The notes under the pieces: model-generated
Databases searched by the model: none
What the model saw: only the letters and a program-made list of their open reading frames with translations
Told to the model about the DNA's origin: nothing
Shown: positions 1-15,000 of the stretch, piece after piece
How positions within the stretch are numbered: position 1 is the first letter of the stretch
Layout of the letters: each line of letters starts with the position of its first letter
DNA from: Bacteroidota bacterium
GTDB lineage: Bacteria > Bacteroidota > Bacteroidia > Chitinophagales > Chitinophagaceae
Reading direction: 5' to 3'
DNA: 64,000 nucleotides
NCBI GenBank assembly: GCA_947451115.1
Contig: CANFXV010000006.1
Location: 25,979-89,978 of the forward strand
Made by a program: the position numbers and the translations under genes

Positions 1-70
1 AGGGCTTTATAATTTTTGTCGACTTTATTTAAGTAACGATTTTTTAGTAAAAAATCGTAGGGTAGATTTA

Positions 71-3000
71 TTGCAAAAATTTAGTATCCCTAAAAAATAT
101 TTTGTTTTAATATTCCTACTATTGGGTGCTGCAGTTCCTTCTTTTTCAAACACTCTTTTACCAAAAGCAACCATAACCAACCCTTCACTTCCTCCTTTTT
201 TTGTTGCAGGTGCTAATGTTAATATCGTAGTTTCTATAGCAGCGACATCAGGTGGTACTTGGTCTGGTACAGGAACTATTGGAGATCCTAGAACTTTTAT
301 CCCTACTAATGGCACGCTCACTGCAAACATCAATAGGACAGAATTAGGGACAGCCATTAGTACTTATCCCTATGTGCAATTAAGTACTACTATAGCAGGT
401 ACTTCTTCTGGAACGGGTACGGTAATTTTTCAAGATACAGTTTATTCAAGAAGTGCTTCAACTGCTACAAGAAAGTTTACCATCAATGCCAATAGCACTA
501 TTACAATTGCAAAGGAATTAAAATTAACCACTGATTTCCTTACTAATAATCAAAATTTTACATCTGTTGCTATTGAATTAAATAGCACTACAGGAAATAT
601 TCTTGTACAGGATTCAATTACTACTTCACCTACATTTACTTATTTAACTAATGTTCAAAGAGGGGCAAAGGGTGGAGATATAACCATCAATGCTAATGCA
701 GGAACTATTTCAATAACCGGTGTTTTACATTCATTAGGACAACTCAACAGGTCTACCAATAGCCAGGTTGCGGCAGCTAGCAATGGTACAGATGCTTATG
801 GTGGTGATGGTGGGAATATTGTTTTAAATGGCTCAACTGGTATTTCAATTTCAGGGCAAATAAATTCAGGGGCCAACCAAAGTGGTAACAATACATTAGC
901 TGGTGCTATTCCTGGATCATTAACAGTGAATACAAGTGCAACTAGTATAACTTCTAATGGCCTTAATGATGGGCAAACAGGAACGGCTCAATTTAATATT
1001 GGAAGTTTTACAAAGTTGGGTACAGGCATATTTGCACTAAAGAGTTCAACTTGGGGAGGTTATGTTACCGATGGATATAGCAATAATAATCCTGTTTTTA
1101 CAATTTCAGGTGGTACTTTAAGCTTAGCTGGAGCTTCAAGTATTTATAAAAATGGGGAACTTGACTTAAGTGCAGGTACAACCTTGGATTTAAATGGCAA
1201 TTCTGTAACAATTAGTACCTTAACTGGAGCCTCTTCTAGTATAATAAAAGGTACGGGAACAATCACATTAATCTACAATAATCCAACTAAACTTTTAACC
1301 AGTTTTGATGGTCAAATTACCGGTGCAGTTTCATTAATTAAATCATCCAATGCAGAAGTTGCGCATGGGGTTTTGGTCTTATCCAATTCGGGAACGGCAA
1401 GTGATTACACAGGAACAACTACGATCAATTCAGGTTCCATAAGAATTAATAAAGCGAGTGCATTAGGCGCTTCGGGTGCAACTAATAATACAATCATAAA
1501 AAATGGGGGTAGTTTGCAAGTCTTGGGTGCAATTTCAGTTCCAGAACCTATTTCAATCAGAGGAATTGGAGATAATAATTTAACCAATGGTAATACTGAC
1601 CCTGTTAATTTAAATTATATCGGCGCCATCTTTGATTCTACTGGAAATAACTCCTTTACTGGGACAATTACTTTAGATAGTGCTGCAACTATTTCCACCT
1701 TACTTACAACATCTTCAGCTTCTCATACTTTAACTTTAACTACAATTAGCTTATCGGGTTATGAATTAACGATTAACAATAACAAGTCAGCAGTGAATGT
1801 GTCAGGGATTATTTCTGGAACAGGGGGGATGCTTACAAAAACCGGAACTGATACGCTAACATTGTCGGGTGTGAATACTTTTACAGGAAGAACAAAAATT
1901 TCAAAGGGTACATTGAAGATAGGAATAGCTAACGCTATAAATAGTGCAAGTGATATCTATTTTGACGGTGGTAATTTAAGTACTGGAGGATTTTCGGACC
2001 TTGTAGGTAATGCCTATGTGACCAATAGTGGATCTAATTTAATCTTAGGAACAGGGCTTCATACTTTTCAATTTTCTGGTTCAGATAATTCTTTTGCTAG
2101 TAATACACTATTAATCAAGGGTTGGGCAGGAACTTATGCCACACCCGGATCTACTGGAACAGGAGCTAAGCTACAGTTTACCAATAAACAGTTAAGCACA
2201 CAAATTGATCGATTTAAATTTTACAATTACGGTACTTCAGCTACACACAATGCCATCCAAATTAATGCAAGTACTCCTTTTGAATTAGTGCCTGGTAATG
2301 TGCCAACAGTTAGTGGCTTTAGTAATTTAAATATTTCTTCCTCTGCGACCAGTGGAGGTGCTTGGACAGGAGACGGATCTACTGGCACACCATTTACATT
2401 TACCATTAGTGCTGAAAATGCCAACGTCAATATTAATGAAGTATTGACTAAAGTGGTGGCCTCCAATGGTAATGTTAGTTTAAATACAACCTATGCTGCA
2501 GGTACACAAAATGGGGCAGTGTTTTTTAGTAGTGCAGGAACTGCTACTACTACTTCTTCCAATGCAAATACTTTTCAAGTAACAGCAAGCAATTCAATTG
2601 TTGTCAATCAGCCTTTTAGTTTATCTACAGATGGTACTAGCACTAGTGCACTGGTTCCATCCATTAGTTTAACTGCAGACTCAATTTATATCAACGCAGC
2701 AGTAAAATTAAATGCTGCTGCCAATAGTTTTTCGGGTGGTACAGCTGCTAAAGGAGGAAACATCACACTTACAGCCAATAGCATTGTAAGTATTGCATCC
2801 ACAGGATCATTAGAATCTAAAGGAGCAAACAATACCGCAACAGGAGCAACAAGTTTGGGGGGTAATGGGGGTTTGGTTTCCATAACAGGGCCTAATGGTA
2901 TTTCAATACTTGGAAATATCAATACAAGTAATGGGTACAGTAGTGCTTCAGCATCAACCTTAAATTTATCAAGACCAGGCAAGCTAATCGTAAGTACCAA

Positions 3001-6000
3001 TAATTCCACCGTCAGTTCTAGTGGATACAATGATGGACAAACCACCAATACTTTAACCATTGGAGATTTGGATAAGAATGGAACTGGTAGTTTTAAAATC
3101 ACTTCTAGTGTTTGGGGTGGTAGTGTATCAGGTACCACCAGTTCAACAACACCTATTATCACCGTGAATACAGGTTCCCTTAAATTAGGATCAAGTACAA
3201 GTATCAGTGATGTGGCCAATTTAGTGGTGGCTTCCGGAGCAAGTTTTGATTTGAATGGAAACAATGAAACAATTTCAACCATCTCAGGTGCAGGTACTAT
3301 AACAAGTACATCAAGTGCCAATACTTTAACACTTTTAAGTGCTAATACAGATGTTACCTCTAGTACATTTTCTGGAACACTTGGTTCAGTATCAATCACC
3401 AAAAATGGTACAGGTACTTTATTATTAAGTTCAGATAATTCTAATACCTATTCAGGACTAACAACTATTGGACAAGGGGTATTACAAATTTCAAATGCAG
3501 GGGCGCTCGGAACTGCCGCTAGTACTACATCAGTGAGTTCAACAGGAACACTACAGCTAGTAGGAAACAATTTAATAGTTGTTGAACCAATTACAATTAA
3601 TGGAGATGGATACAATTCTATAGGTGCTATAAGTAATTTGACAGGATCAAATACATGGTCAGGTACAATCACACTAGGTGCTTCAAGTAAAATTACAAGT
3701 GGAACTTTGTCGGGCACAGCATCTGATGCGCTAACAATTTCAGGAGGCATTAATATTGCTTCAGCCACTTATACTTTAACCACCGAAGCCATTAAGGCAA
3801 TGAAAATAGATGGAGTCATAAGTGGAACTGGAGGATTAACAAAAACAGGCAATGACACTTTGGCTTTAACTGCGGCGAATACCTATACAGGTGTTACCAC
3901 CGTTAGTACTGGTGCCATAAGCGTAAGAAATGCTGCGGCCTTAGGAGGTAGTACTACTGCGCAAAATACCATTGTAAGTGCAGGGGCCGCTGTGAATATT
4001 GTGGGTGATGGGTTTACTATTGCAGAACCTTTTACATTAAATGGCACTGGAATAAGTTCCAATGGTGCAATTTGGATACCAAGTACTAGTGGAGCTAGTA
4101 CATTAACTGGTTTAATTACTACAGCAACTGCATCAAGAATTAACAATGATGGAGCTAGTTTATTGACGATAAGCACAGGAGGAATTACCAATACTGGTGG
4201 ATTAAGTTTAGGCGTTAAAGGGGCAGGTAATGTGACAGTTTCCTCTGCAATTTCTGGAGCAGGAGCTATTACTAAAGATGGAACAGGTACGGGTAAATTA
4301 ATTTTAAATGCGACCAATTTATATACAGGTGCAACTAATATTACAGAAGGTATTTTGCAAATACAAAACAAAGATGCCTTAGGTAGCTCTCCTGCTGGAA
4401 CAAGTGCATCATCCACAATAGTAAGTAACAATGCGGCTTTGGAAATTAATGGTTCACTTTTAATTCCAGAACCCATTACTATTACTGGTACTGGGTTAAC
4501 TAGCACAGGAGCCATTAGAAATATTTTAGGAACCAGTTCTATTAGTGGTACCATTTCATTAACAGGCAATGCAAGAATAAATGTGGATGCGGGTACATTG
4601 TCTATGACCAATGCGGCCATGACCTTAGGCACTTATAATTTAAATGCAGGAGTATTCACGGCTACAAATATGTCTATAAGCAGTGCCATTACAGGTAGTG
4701 GTACTCTAACAAAAGATAGTTTAGGTAGTTTATACTTAAGTGGAACAAGTAGTTCCTACACTGGAGCTATTTCCGTGTACAATGGTGTTTTGAATGTTCA
4801 AAATGCAAGTGCATTAGGGGCCACTACCGGAATAACCACAGTAAATAGTGGTGCAAGTTTACAAATACAAAATAACATTAGCGCTGCAGAGCCAATTTCC
4901 ATTGCTGGTAATGGTATTGCTAGTCAGGGGGCTATTAGAAGTATATCAGGTACAAATATTTTAAGTGGAACCATTAGTTTAACAGCAGACGCAAGAATCA
5001 ATATAGACGCAGGTACCTTGTCCATGACAAGTACTGGAACAGCTTTGGCGCTAGATGTAAACAATTTAAATATTGGTGTGTACACATCAACAAGTATCTA
5101 TGTGACTGGTGCGATAACAGGATCGGGAACATTAACAAAAGACAGTACTGGTATTTTATATTTAAGTGGTAATAGTGCTACCTATGCTGGTGCCGTAAAT
5201 ATTTACAATGGTGCTATTAATATTCAAACGCAGGCCAATGTATTAGGAACAGTAGCTGGAGCAACCAATGTTTACAATGGGGCTGCTTTACAAATCCAAG
5301 GTAATTTAACTACCGCAGAACCAGTCAATATTATAGGAACTGGTATTAGTGGTTTAGGCGCCATAAGAAGTATTTCAGGTACCAATACCTTTAGTGGTGC
5401 CATCAGTTTAAATGGAGCAGCAAGAATAAATGTGGATGCAGGTACTTTATCCACTACTGGGATTACCATGGGTAGTTATGCTTTAAATACGGGCGTGTAT
5501 TCAGGAACAACCATGGCGGTCAATGGATTAATGACAAGTGATGCAGGAAGTATTTTGACAAAAGATAGTACAGGAACTTTAATTTTAGCAGGAGCCAATA
5601 CAGGACTTTTAGGAACGATAAATGTTTACAATGGAGTTTTAAGAACGCAGCATGCTGATGCATTAGGAGCAGCATCTTCATCAACAAATATCATTTCAAG
5701 TGGAGCAGCTCTAGAAATTAGTGGAGCAACTGCCTTAACCATTGCCGAGCCTATTAATATCAATGGAACGGGTGTAAGTAGTGGAGGTGCCATTAGATTA
5801 ATTGGAACATCTGCTGCAGCCACCTTAACAGGAGGTTTGACTGCACAAACAGCTTCAAGGATAAATACAGATGCAACAACTGGAACTAGTACTTTAACTA
5901 TTAGTACAACAGGCATTAGCAATACGCCGGGATTAACCTTTGGTGTAACAAGTGCTGGATCAATTAATATTACAAGTGCCATTAGTGGTGCAAGTGCTTC

Positions 6001-9000
6001 TACTAGTAATATAATTAAAGATGGAACGGGTGCAGGTAAATTAGTTTTAAGTTCGGCCAATACTTATGCAGGTACAACAACAGTTACTGCAGGAACCTTG
6101 CAAATAACTAATAATGATGCATTGGCAGGGTCGCTTGCTACTACAGTAAGCAACGGAGCAACCTTAGAATTGAATGGGCCCACTGCAGTGACTGAAGCTT
6201 TAAATTTAAATGGTGTAGGGGTAAATAGTTTAGGTGCCTTAAGAATAGTAAGTGGAAATCCTTCTGCTACTTTATCTGGAATAATTACAGCACAAACAGC
6301 AACTAGAATTAATACAGATGTTACATCAGGGACAAATACTATAACTATTAGTGGAGGTATTACGAATACTAGTGGGGTAACATTTGGTGGAGTAGGAGAT
6401 GTTGCCATTACAAATACGATTAGTGGAACTGATGTATCTAATAGTAATTTAAATAAAGACGGCGCAGGTAGATTAACATTAAGCACCACTAATACGTATG
6501 CTGGTACAACATCTATCACTGCAGGTATTGTTCAAATAACCAATGCAGATGCATTAGGTAGTGCTTCATCAGGTGGTTCAGGTTTATCTACCACCACCAT
6601 TGGTAATAATGCAGCCTTAGAAATTAATGGAGCAACAGCTTTAACTATACCAGAAGTAATAACCATTAATGGATTGGGTTATAGTGGAGCAAATGGTGCC
6701 ATTAGATTATTAGGTAGTTCAGCTGCGGCTACTTTATCTGGAGCAATCACAGTGCCAACTGCATCAAGAATTAATACCGACAATACAACAGCCGCCAATA
6801 CCTTAACCTTTTCTGGTGGCATTACAGACAATGCTAGTTTAACCTTTGGAACTGCAAGTGACGGAGGTATTACTGTTTCAAGTTTATTAACTGGAACAGG
6901 AGGAATTGCGAAAGATGGATCAGGCGCTGGTAAATTAATATTAACCACAGCCAATACTTATGCTGGAACCACAAGTATTACTGCAGGGGTTATACAAATA
7001 CAAAATGCTACTGCATTAGGTGCTTCAGGATCTGCAGGAACCACCATATCGGCTACAGGGGCTGCATTAGAAATCTATGGTACAAGCGCATTAAGTATTC
7101 CAGAAACATTTACCATTAATGGAACAGGATTAAGTAGTGGTGGTGCGATAAAATTGGTGGGTGCTTCCTCGGCGGCCACTTTAACTGGGGCTATTACGGT
7201 AGCTTCAGCATCAAGAATAAATACAGATGTTACTGCTGGTACCAATACATTAACTATCAGCAGCGCTATAACTAATACAGGTGGATTAACATTTGGAATT
7301 ACAAGTGCAGGAGCAATAACTGTATCTGGCGCCATTGGTGGTACAGATGCAACCAATAGTTATATCACCAAGGATGGAACAGGAACAGGTAAATTAATTT
7401 TAAGTTCGGCCAATACTTTTGCAGGACCAGCCACTGTTTCAGCAGGAGTGGTACAAATACAAAACAATACTGCATTAGGTGCGTCAGGATCAGTGGGAAC
7501 AACAGTAAGTACAGGTGCAGCTTTAGAAATTAGTGGCGCATCACTTTCTATTCCAGAAGGAATTACCATAAACGGAACTGGTTTAAGCAGTACCGGTGCG
7601 ATCCGAAATATTTTAGGAACCAATATTTTAAGTGGGACTGTTAGTTTAACAGCAGATGCAAGAATCAATGTGGATGCAGGTACTTTGTCCATGACCAATA
7701 CAAGTACGGCCATTTCATTAAGTAGTAATGCTTTAAATGTTGGTGTGTATACTAGTACAAGCATGTATATCAGTGGTCCATTAACAGGTACTGGTACATT
7801 TACTAAAGACAGTACAGGTAGTTTATATCTAAGTGGTAATAGCTCGGCTTATACTGGGGCTATCTCTGTTTTCAATGGAGTAATGAATGTTCAAAATGCC
7901 AATGCATTAGGTGCTATCACAGGATCAACAGCTGTTTATACTGGTGCTGCCTTGCAATTACAAGGAGGTATCGCATTCGCAGCAGAACCTATCTCAATTA
8001 ATGGAAATGGTGTAAGCAATGATGGTGCCTTAAGAAATATTTCAGGTGCTAATACTTTAGCAGGTGCTATATCATTAACTGGTGCTGCCAGAATAAATGT
8101 AGATGCAGGCACATTGTCTACCACTGCTATTGCTTTAGGTGCCAATAATTTAAATACTGGGGTTTATAGTGGAACAAGTATGTATGCCACTGGAGAAATT
8201 ACGGGATCGGGTATTTTAACAAAAGATAGTACAGGTACATTATATGTTAGTGGAAATAGTTCCACTTATTCAGGCGCTGTTAATATTTACAATGGCGTAT
8301 TGAATCTTCAAAATAATAATGGTTTAGGAACTAATGCAGGAAATACCACGGTGTATAATAATGCTTCCTTACAAGTGCAGAATAATATTACAAGTCCAGA
8401 GCCCATTATTATTACAGGTGCGGGATTTGGTAGTTTAGGTGCTATTAGAAGTATCTCAGGAGCGAATGCACTTACTGGAAATATAAGCTTAACCAATAAT
8501 GCAAGAATAAATATTGATGCAGGTACTTTATCCATAACTACAGGCACATTGGCGCTAAGTACATATGCCTTAAATACAGGAGTTTATTCTGGAACAAGTA
8601 TGAGTATTACTAGTTTATTAACGGGTGATGCAAGTAGTACCTTAACAAAAGATAGTACAGGAACTTTAAACTTAAGTGGAAACAATACTGGATATGCAGG
8701 AGCTATTAGTGTGTACAATGGAATTTTAAATGCGCAAAGTAGTAATGCCTTAGGAGCAAATACTGGATCAACTACTGTAAGAGCAGGCGCTACAGTTCAA
8801 GTGCTTGGTAATAGTTTAAACATTCCCGAGCCTATTACTATTAATGGGGATGGTGTAGCCACCAATCAAGGAGCCATCAGAAATCCTAGTGGAAACAATA
8901 GTTGGTCGGGTCTTATCACTTTAGGGGCGGATGCAAGAATTGTAACTACTGGTTCTGCATCAACCGATTCATTAATCATTATCACAGGCGGTATTAATAC

Positions 9001-12000
9001 AGGTAATTATACTTTAACTGCAGATGCGACAAAAGGAATGCGAATTGATGGAGTCGTTACAGGTAATGGAGGAATTACAAAAATTGGAAATGATACTTTA
9101 GCCATTACTGGTACAAATAATTATACAGGCGCAACCATCGTAAACAATGGAGCCATAAGCGTAAGAAATATTGCGGCATTTGGTGGAACCGGCGGGGCTA
9201 CAACAGTCAACACAGGTGCTGCAGTTTATATTGTGGGAGCAGGATTTAATATAGCAGAGCCATTTGTGTTAAATAGTTTAGGTGTTAGTAATGCCAATGG
9301 AGCCATTTGGATTCCAAGTTCAAGTGGGGCCACAACTTTATCTGGATTAATTACCACTAGTGCAGCTTCTAGAATTAACAATGATGGTGCTAGTTTATTA
9401 ACTATCGGAACAGCGGGTATCACAAATACTGGTGGATTAACTTTAGGGGTGAATGGCACAGGAGGGATGACCGTAACAGGTATTATCGCTGGAACCAATG
9501 CTTCTACAAGTAATTTAACTAAAGACGGAACAGGAGCAGGTAAATTAATTTTAACTACGGCCAATACTTATGCAGGAACCACTTCTATTACTACTGGTAT
9601 TGTTCAAATTACCAATCAAGATGCATTAGGAAGTTCAAGTCCAGGCGTGACAGGCTATTCAACCACCACAATAAGTAATGGAGCAGCCTTAGAAATTAAT
9701 GGAGCAAGTAGCTTTACTATACCTGAGGTCATCTATACCAATGGATATGGTGTAAGTAGTACAGGAGCAATTAGATTAATAAGTGGTGCAGCTGCTGCCA
9801 ATTTAATCGGAGGTATTACTGCTCAAACAGATTCAAGAATCAATACAGATGTTTCCGTTGGAACCAATACATTAACCATTAGCACCGCTAGTGTGACCAA
9901 TACGGGCGGATTAAGTTTTGGTATAGCAAGCAATGCAGGTATTACCATTTCAAGTGCGATTGCTGGAGCAGGTGGTATCACTAGAGATGGATCAGGAACT
10001 GGTAAATTAATTTTAGCTACGGCTAACAGCTATACAGGAACCACCACTATAACTTCAGGTATTATTCAAATACAAAATGGGGCTGCCTTAGGAAATGCTT
10101 CTGCCAATACGGTAGTAGCTGCTGGTGCAGCCTTAGAAATTAATGGAGCAACACTTGCCATTGCAGAGCCATTTGCATTAAGTGGCAATGGAATTAGCAA
10201 TGATGGAGCTATAAGAAACTTAACTGGTACAAATAGTATCAGCGGTACGGTAACATTAAATGCCAATGCAAGAATAAATGTAGATGCAGGAAGTTTATCT
10301 GCTACAAGTAGCACTTCCTTGGCTACAAATACTTTTTCATTAAACGCTGGGGTAAACACAGCAACAAGCATTGGCATTACGGGTGCCATAACTGGAAGTG
10401 GTACTTTAATTAAAGACAGTCTAGGTACCTTAGTATTAAGTGGAACCAGTACTTCTTATACTGGAGCAATAACAATATATAAAGGTGTTGTAAATATCCA
10501 AAGCGCTGATGCCTTGGGAGGAACTGGAGCAGGAACCACGGTCTATTCAGGCGCTGCATTGCAAGTACAAACTTCATCCACCACAGTTTTTGCTGCAGAG
10601 CCCATTACTATTTCAGGAACAGGTATTAGCAATGATGGTGTTATTAGAAATATTACAGGAACCAATACTTTGGCAGGCCCAATTACCTTGGCAGCCATTT
10701 CAAGAATTAATTCAGATGCAGGTACATTGGCATTTAGTAATACCAATTCTATCGCATTAGCTACTTATGGTTTAACCATGGGAGGAAATGGAAACAATAC
10801 GGTGACTGGTGTATTAGCAAGTACTGCTTCTTCTGCCACAGCAACATTAACTAAAGAGGGCTCAGGAACTTTAATATTAAATGGAGCCAATACATACACA
10901 GGGGCAACTAATATTACAGCTGGTATTGTACAAGTACAAAACAATGATGCATTGGGAAGTCAAACAGCAGGCACAGGTTCAAGCAATACAATTGTGTCCG
11001 ATGGCGCTGCTATACAAATTTATGGAACTAGTTTAACCATCCCAGAAGCCATTAGTATTTATGGAACGGGAATAAGTAGTGGAGGCGCAATAAGAAACTT
11101 CACAGGATCTGGTGGAACAAATATTTTATCCAATACCATTACTTTAAATAGCAATGCAAGAATCAATGTAGATGCTTCTACATTAACCATGAATAATGCC
11201 ACTGCGGCTATTGCACTAGGAGGCTATACCTTAAATACTGGTGTAAATACAGCTACCAATTTTAATATCAGTGGACTATTAACAGGTAGCGGCGCATTCA
11301 CAAAAGATAGTTTAGGTACTATTACTTTAAGCGGAACCAATACAGGTTATACTGGACCTATAACAGTTGCAAAGGGTGTAATGAATATACAAAATGCTAG
11401 TGCCTTAGGAAGCACAGATGTTTCAACTACGGTTGTAGCTGGCGCTGCCTTACAATTACAAAATAATATTACAGTAGCAGAACAAAATATTTACATCAAT
11501 GGGACAGGAGTAGCATCGGATGGTGCCATCAGAAATATCTCTGGTGCGAATGCATTATCTGGAACTGTAAACTTAAGTACGAGTGCCAGGATCAATGTGG
11601 ATGCAGGAACTTTATCCATGACCAATGCAACAGCAGCGATTGCCATGGGTTCAAGTAATATCAACACAGGTATCGCAGCCTCCACAAGTTTGAGTGTAAG
11701 TGGTTTAATTACAGGAACTGGAAACTTTACAAAGGACAGTACAGGAACAATCTATTTAAGTGGTGCCAATACAGGTTATTCAGGGGCCATTGGTATTTAC
11801 AAAGGGGTGATGAATATTCAAAACAATGATGCCTTAGGAACTACCACAACAGGAACTACAGTTAGCACTGGTGCGGCATTGCAATTACAAAATGGCATTA
11901 CAGTAGCAGAAGCCCTTATCAATATTAATGGAGGAGGATTTAGCACGGATGGAGCCATTAGAAGTATTACTGGCACCAACACAATTAGTGGAAACATTAA

Positions 12001-15000
12001 TTTACAATCAGACGCAAGAATAAATGTAGATGCGAATTATTTAATATTAAACAATGGAACAAGTGCAGTAAGCAACAATGCTTTTGCATTAACATTTGGA
12101 GGACTAGGTACGGATACTTTATCTGGTAAAATAACTGGAAGTGGAACTGTGACCAAGGATGGCACCGGCACATTAGTATTGAATGCAGACAATGGAACAA
12201 GTTATACAGGAGCTGCAACTATTAGTGCAGGTTTGGTAAATCTAATGAATAATAATTCATTAGGTAGTACCTCTGGGGCTACTTCAGTAACAGCAGGCGC
12301 TACGGTTCAAATAGTAAGTGCAACTAGTTTAACTATTCCAGAACCCATTACCATTAATGGATCTGGTATTGCTACTAACCAAGGGGTCATCAGAAATCCA
12401 AGTGGTGTCAATAAATGGACAGGGGCTATCACATTAGGTTCATCATCTACTATTGTGAGTGGAACTTTATCAGGAACAAGTTCAGATTCATTATTAATAG
12501 AAACTGGCGGTATTAATTTATCAAGCTTTACTTTAACTACTGATGTTATTAAAGGAATGCGTATTGATGGCGTCATTAGTGGAACCGGAGGTTTAACAAA
12601 AATTAGTAATGATACTTTAATATTAGGAGGAGCCAACTCCTATAGCGGTGCTACAACATTAACAAACGGAGTCATACAATTACAAAATCAGGATGGTCTA
12701 GGAAGTACCACTGCTGGTGTAACAGGAGCGTCCAATACCTCAGTAGCGTCTGGCACTACCATTAAAATTGTGGGTACTGGATTTTTGATACCTGAAGTAT
12801 TATCGCTTTCTGGACTTGGCGTAAATGCTCAAGGTGTATTAATAAATACAAGTGGCAAAAACAGTTGGCTTGGGGATATTACTATAAGCTCAGATGCAAC
12901 TATAGTTTCAAATGGGCTTAATGTCAATGATTCATTAATTGTTTTAGGTAGATTATTTATTGGGGATGGTTCAACAACCAATGGAATTGTAACAACTGGT
13001 TTAATGGTTAATTTGGATGCAAGTAATGTACTAAGTTATAATAGTTCAGTTGGTGGAACTGTTTGGAAAGATGTTTCTGGGAATAATAATAATTTCAATT
13101 TGTCAGGTACTACATTTAATTCAGAAAATGGAGGAAGTTTTGTTTTCAATGGTAGTAGTAACGGAAAGTCAGCAGGTTCGGTTCTTAATGTAGGGGAATC
13201 ATCAAAATCTGTAACATGGTCTGCTTGGGTATATCCAACTACGGCTACTGGAACTATATTTTTCGCATCAAGTGATGCAGGTGGGGGTGGGTGGAATATG
13301 CCACCACTTTATTTTACTAATAAAAGGTTCATGGGCCAAATTTATAGTAATTCTGTTTTGTCAGATGTAGCAGACTTTACTTTAAATAATTGGTACAATG
13401 TTACTTTAGTTTATAATAAAGATTCCTTATACCAAAAGCTATATGTAAATGGGAGCCTTGTAGCTTCTCAGACTAATATTTCATATGGTGGTCCTGGAGC
13501 TAACACCTACTTATTTTTAGGGATGGTAAATGGAGGATGTTGTCAAAACGGCACCAATTTTACAGGAAGAATGGGGGCGTTCAATGCTTATGGTAATTAT
13601 GCATTAACACCAGCTCAAGTTTTACAAAATTTTAATTACCAAAAGGGTAGATATTTAAATACAAGTTCCTCTGGTAATGGTAGTGTAACTTTTGTATCAA
13701 ACAGAGCTATAAGATTAAGTGGAGTAATTAGTGGCAATGGTAATGTTTCCAAAAATGGTGCAGATACACTAGTATTAAATGCAACAAATACATATACTGG
13801 TTCAACAAATATTAATGCAGGTACAGTTAAATTAGGCGCCACTAATGTCATTTATGACAGTGCGGATATTTATTTCAATGGAGGCAATTTAAGTACAGGA
13901 TTTAATGAAACAATTAGAAAAATGTATTTGACAGGTAATTCTTCTATCACATTGGGTCAAACAAGTCATACTATAACCTTCTTAAAAACAGATAGTTTAT
14001 TAAACAATAAATCTTTACAAATTAAAGGATGGGCTGGAGCTAGTTATACTGCTGGAAACGCTACAGGTACTGGTGGTAAAATTTTTACGAATGACTCGTT
14101 GTTGTCTTATCAGTTAGATCAAATCAAATTCATCAATCCATCAGATAGTTATAATTATTATACTATTCAATTGGCTACAAAGGAATTGGTGCCAAAAGAT
14201 AACACCACTTCAAATCCAACCAATTATAGTAACGTTACTATATCTAATGCTGCAACAAGTGGTGGAGCATGGACAGGAAGTGGAACAGCAGGAAGCCCCT
14301 ATGTATTTACCCCTAGTGCAGATGATGCGATTGTTTCTTACACAGATATACAAACAAAATTAGCTGAGTCGGGGGGTAATGTACAAATCATAACTTCAAG
14401 AAGTGGAGGAACCAAGGCCGGATCAATTATTGTAAATAGTAGTATATCTGCTACCAACAGTACGTCAACTAGTGCAAGAACTTTGAGTTTGTTAGCCAGA
14501 AACAATGTGGTGGTGTATAAGGATATTGTATTAACAGGAAGTGGCTATAGTTCTCCTACAGCTTATCCTGTTCCTAATTTAGTCATGCAAGCAGATGTGA
14601 ATGACATTGTGGTGCAAGCCGGATTAAAATTAAATGGAACGGATCAATCTGTTACGAGTGATACAGTAGCCAATGGCGGTGATGTAACTTTAACAGCAGC
14701 GGGCAGGGTAAGAATTGCTGCAAATGGTTATATTGAATCAAAGGGGGCTAATAACACTGGAAGTGGAGTGGGAGGTAATGGTGGTAAAGTGACATTAAAT
14801 GGAACCAATGGAGTATCTATATTATCCTATATTAATACAAATGCTGGTGCTAAAGGAGGAACAACTGATTTTACTTTATCAAGACCAGGTACCTTAGTTA
14901 TTGAAACAGCCAATACTAGCCCTGGCATTTTTGATGGACAATCGGGTTCGACTTTAGCTGTTGGAAATATTATTAAAAAAGGAACAGGTAAAATAGTTTT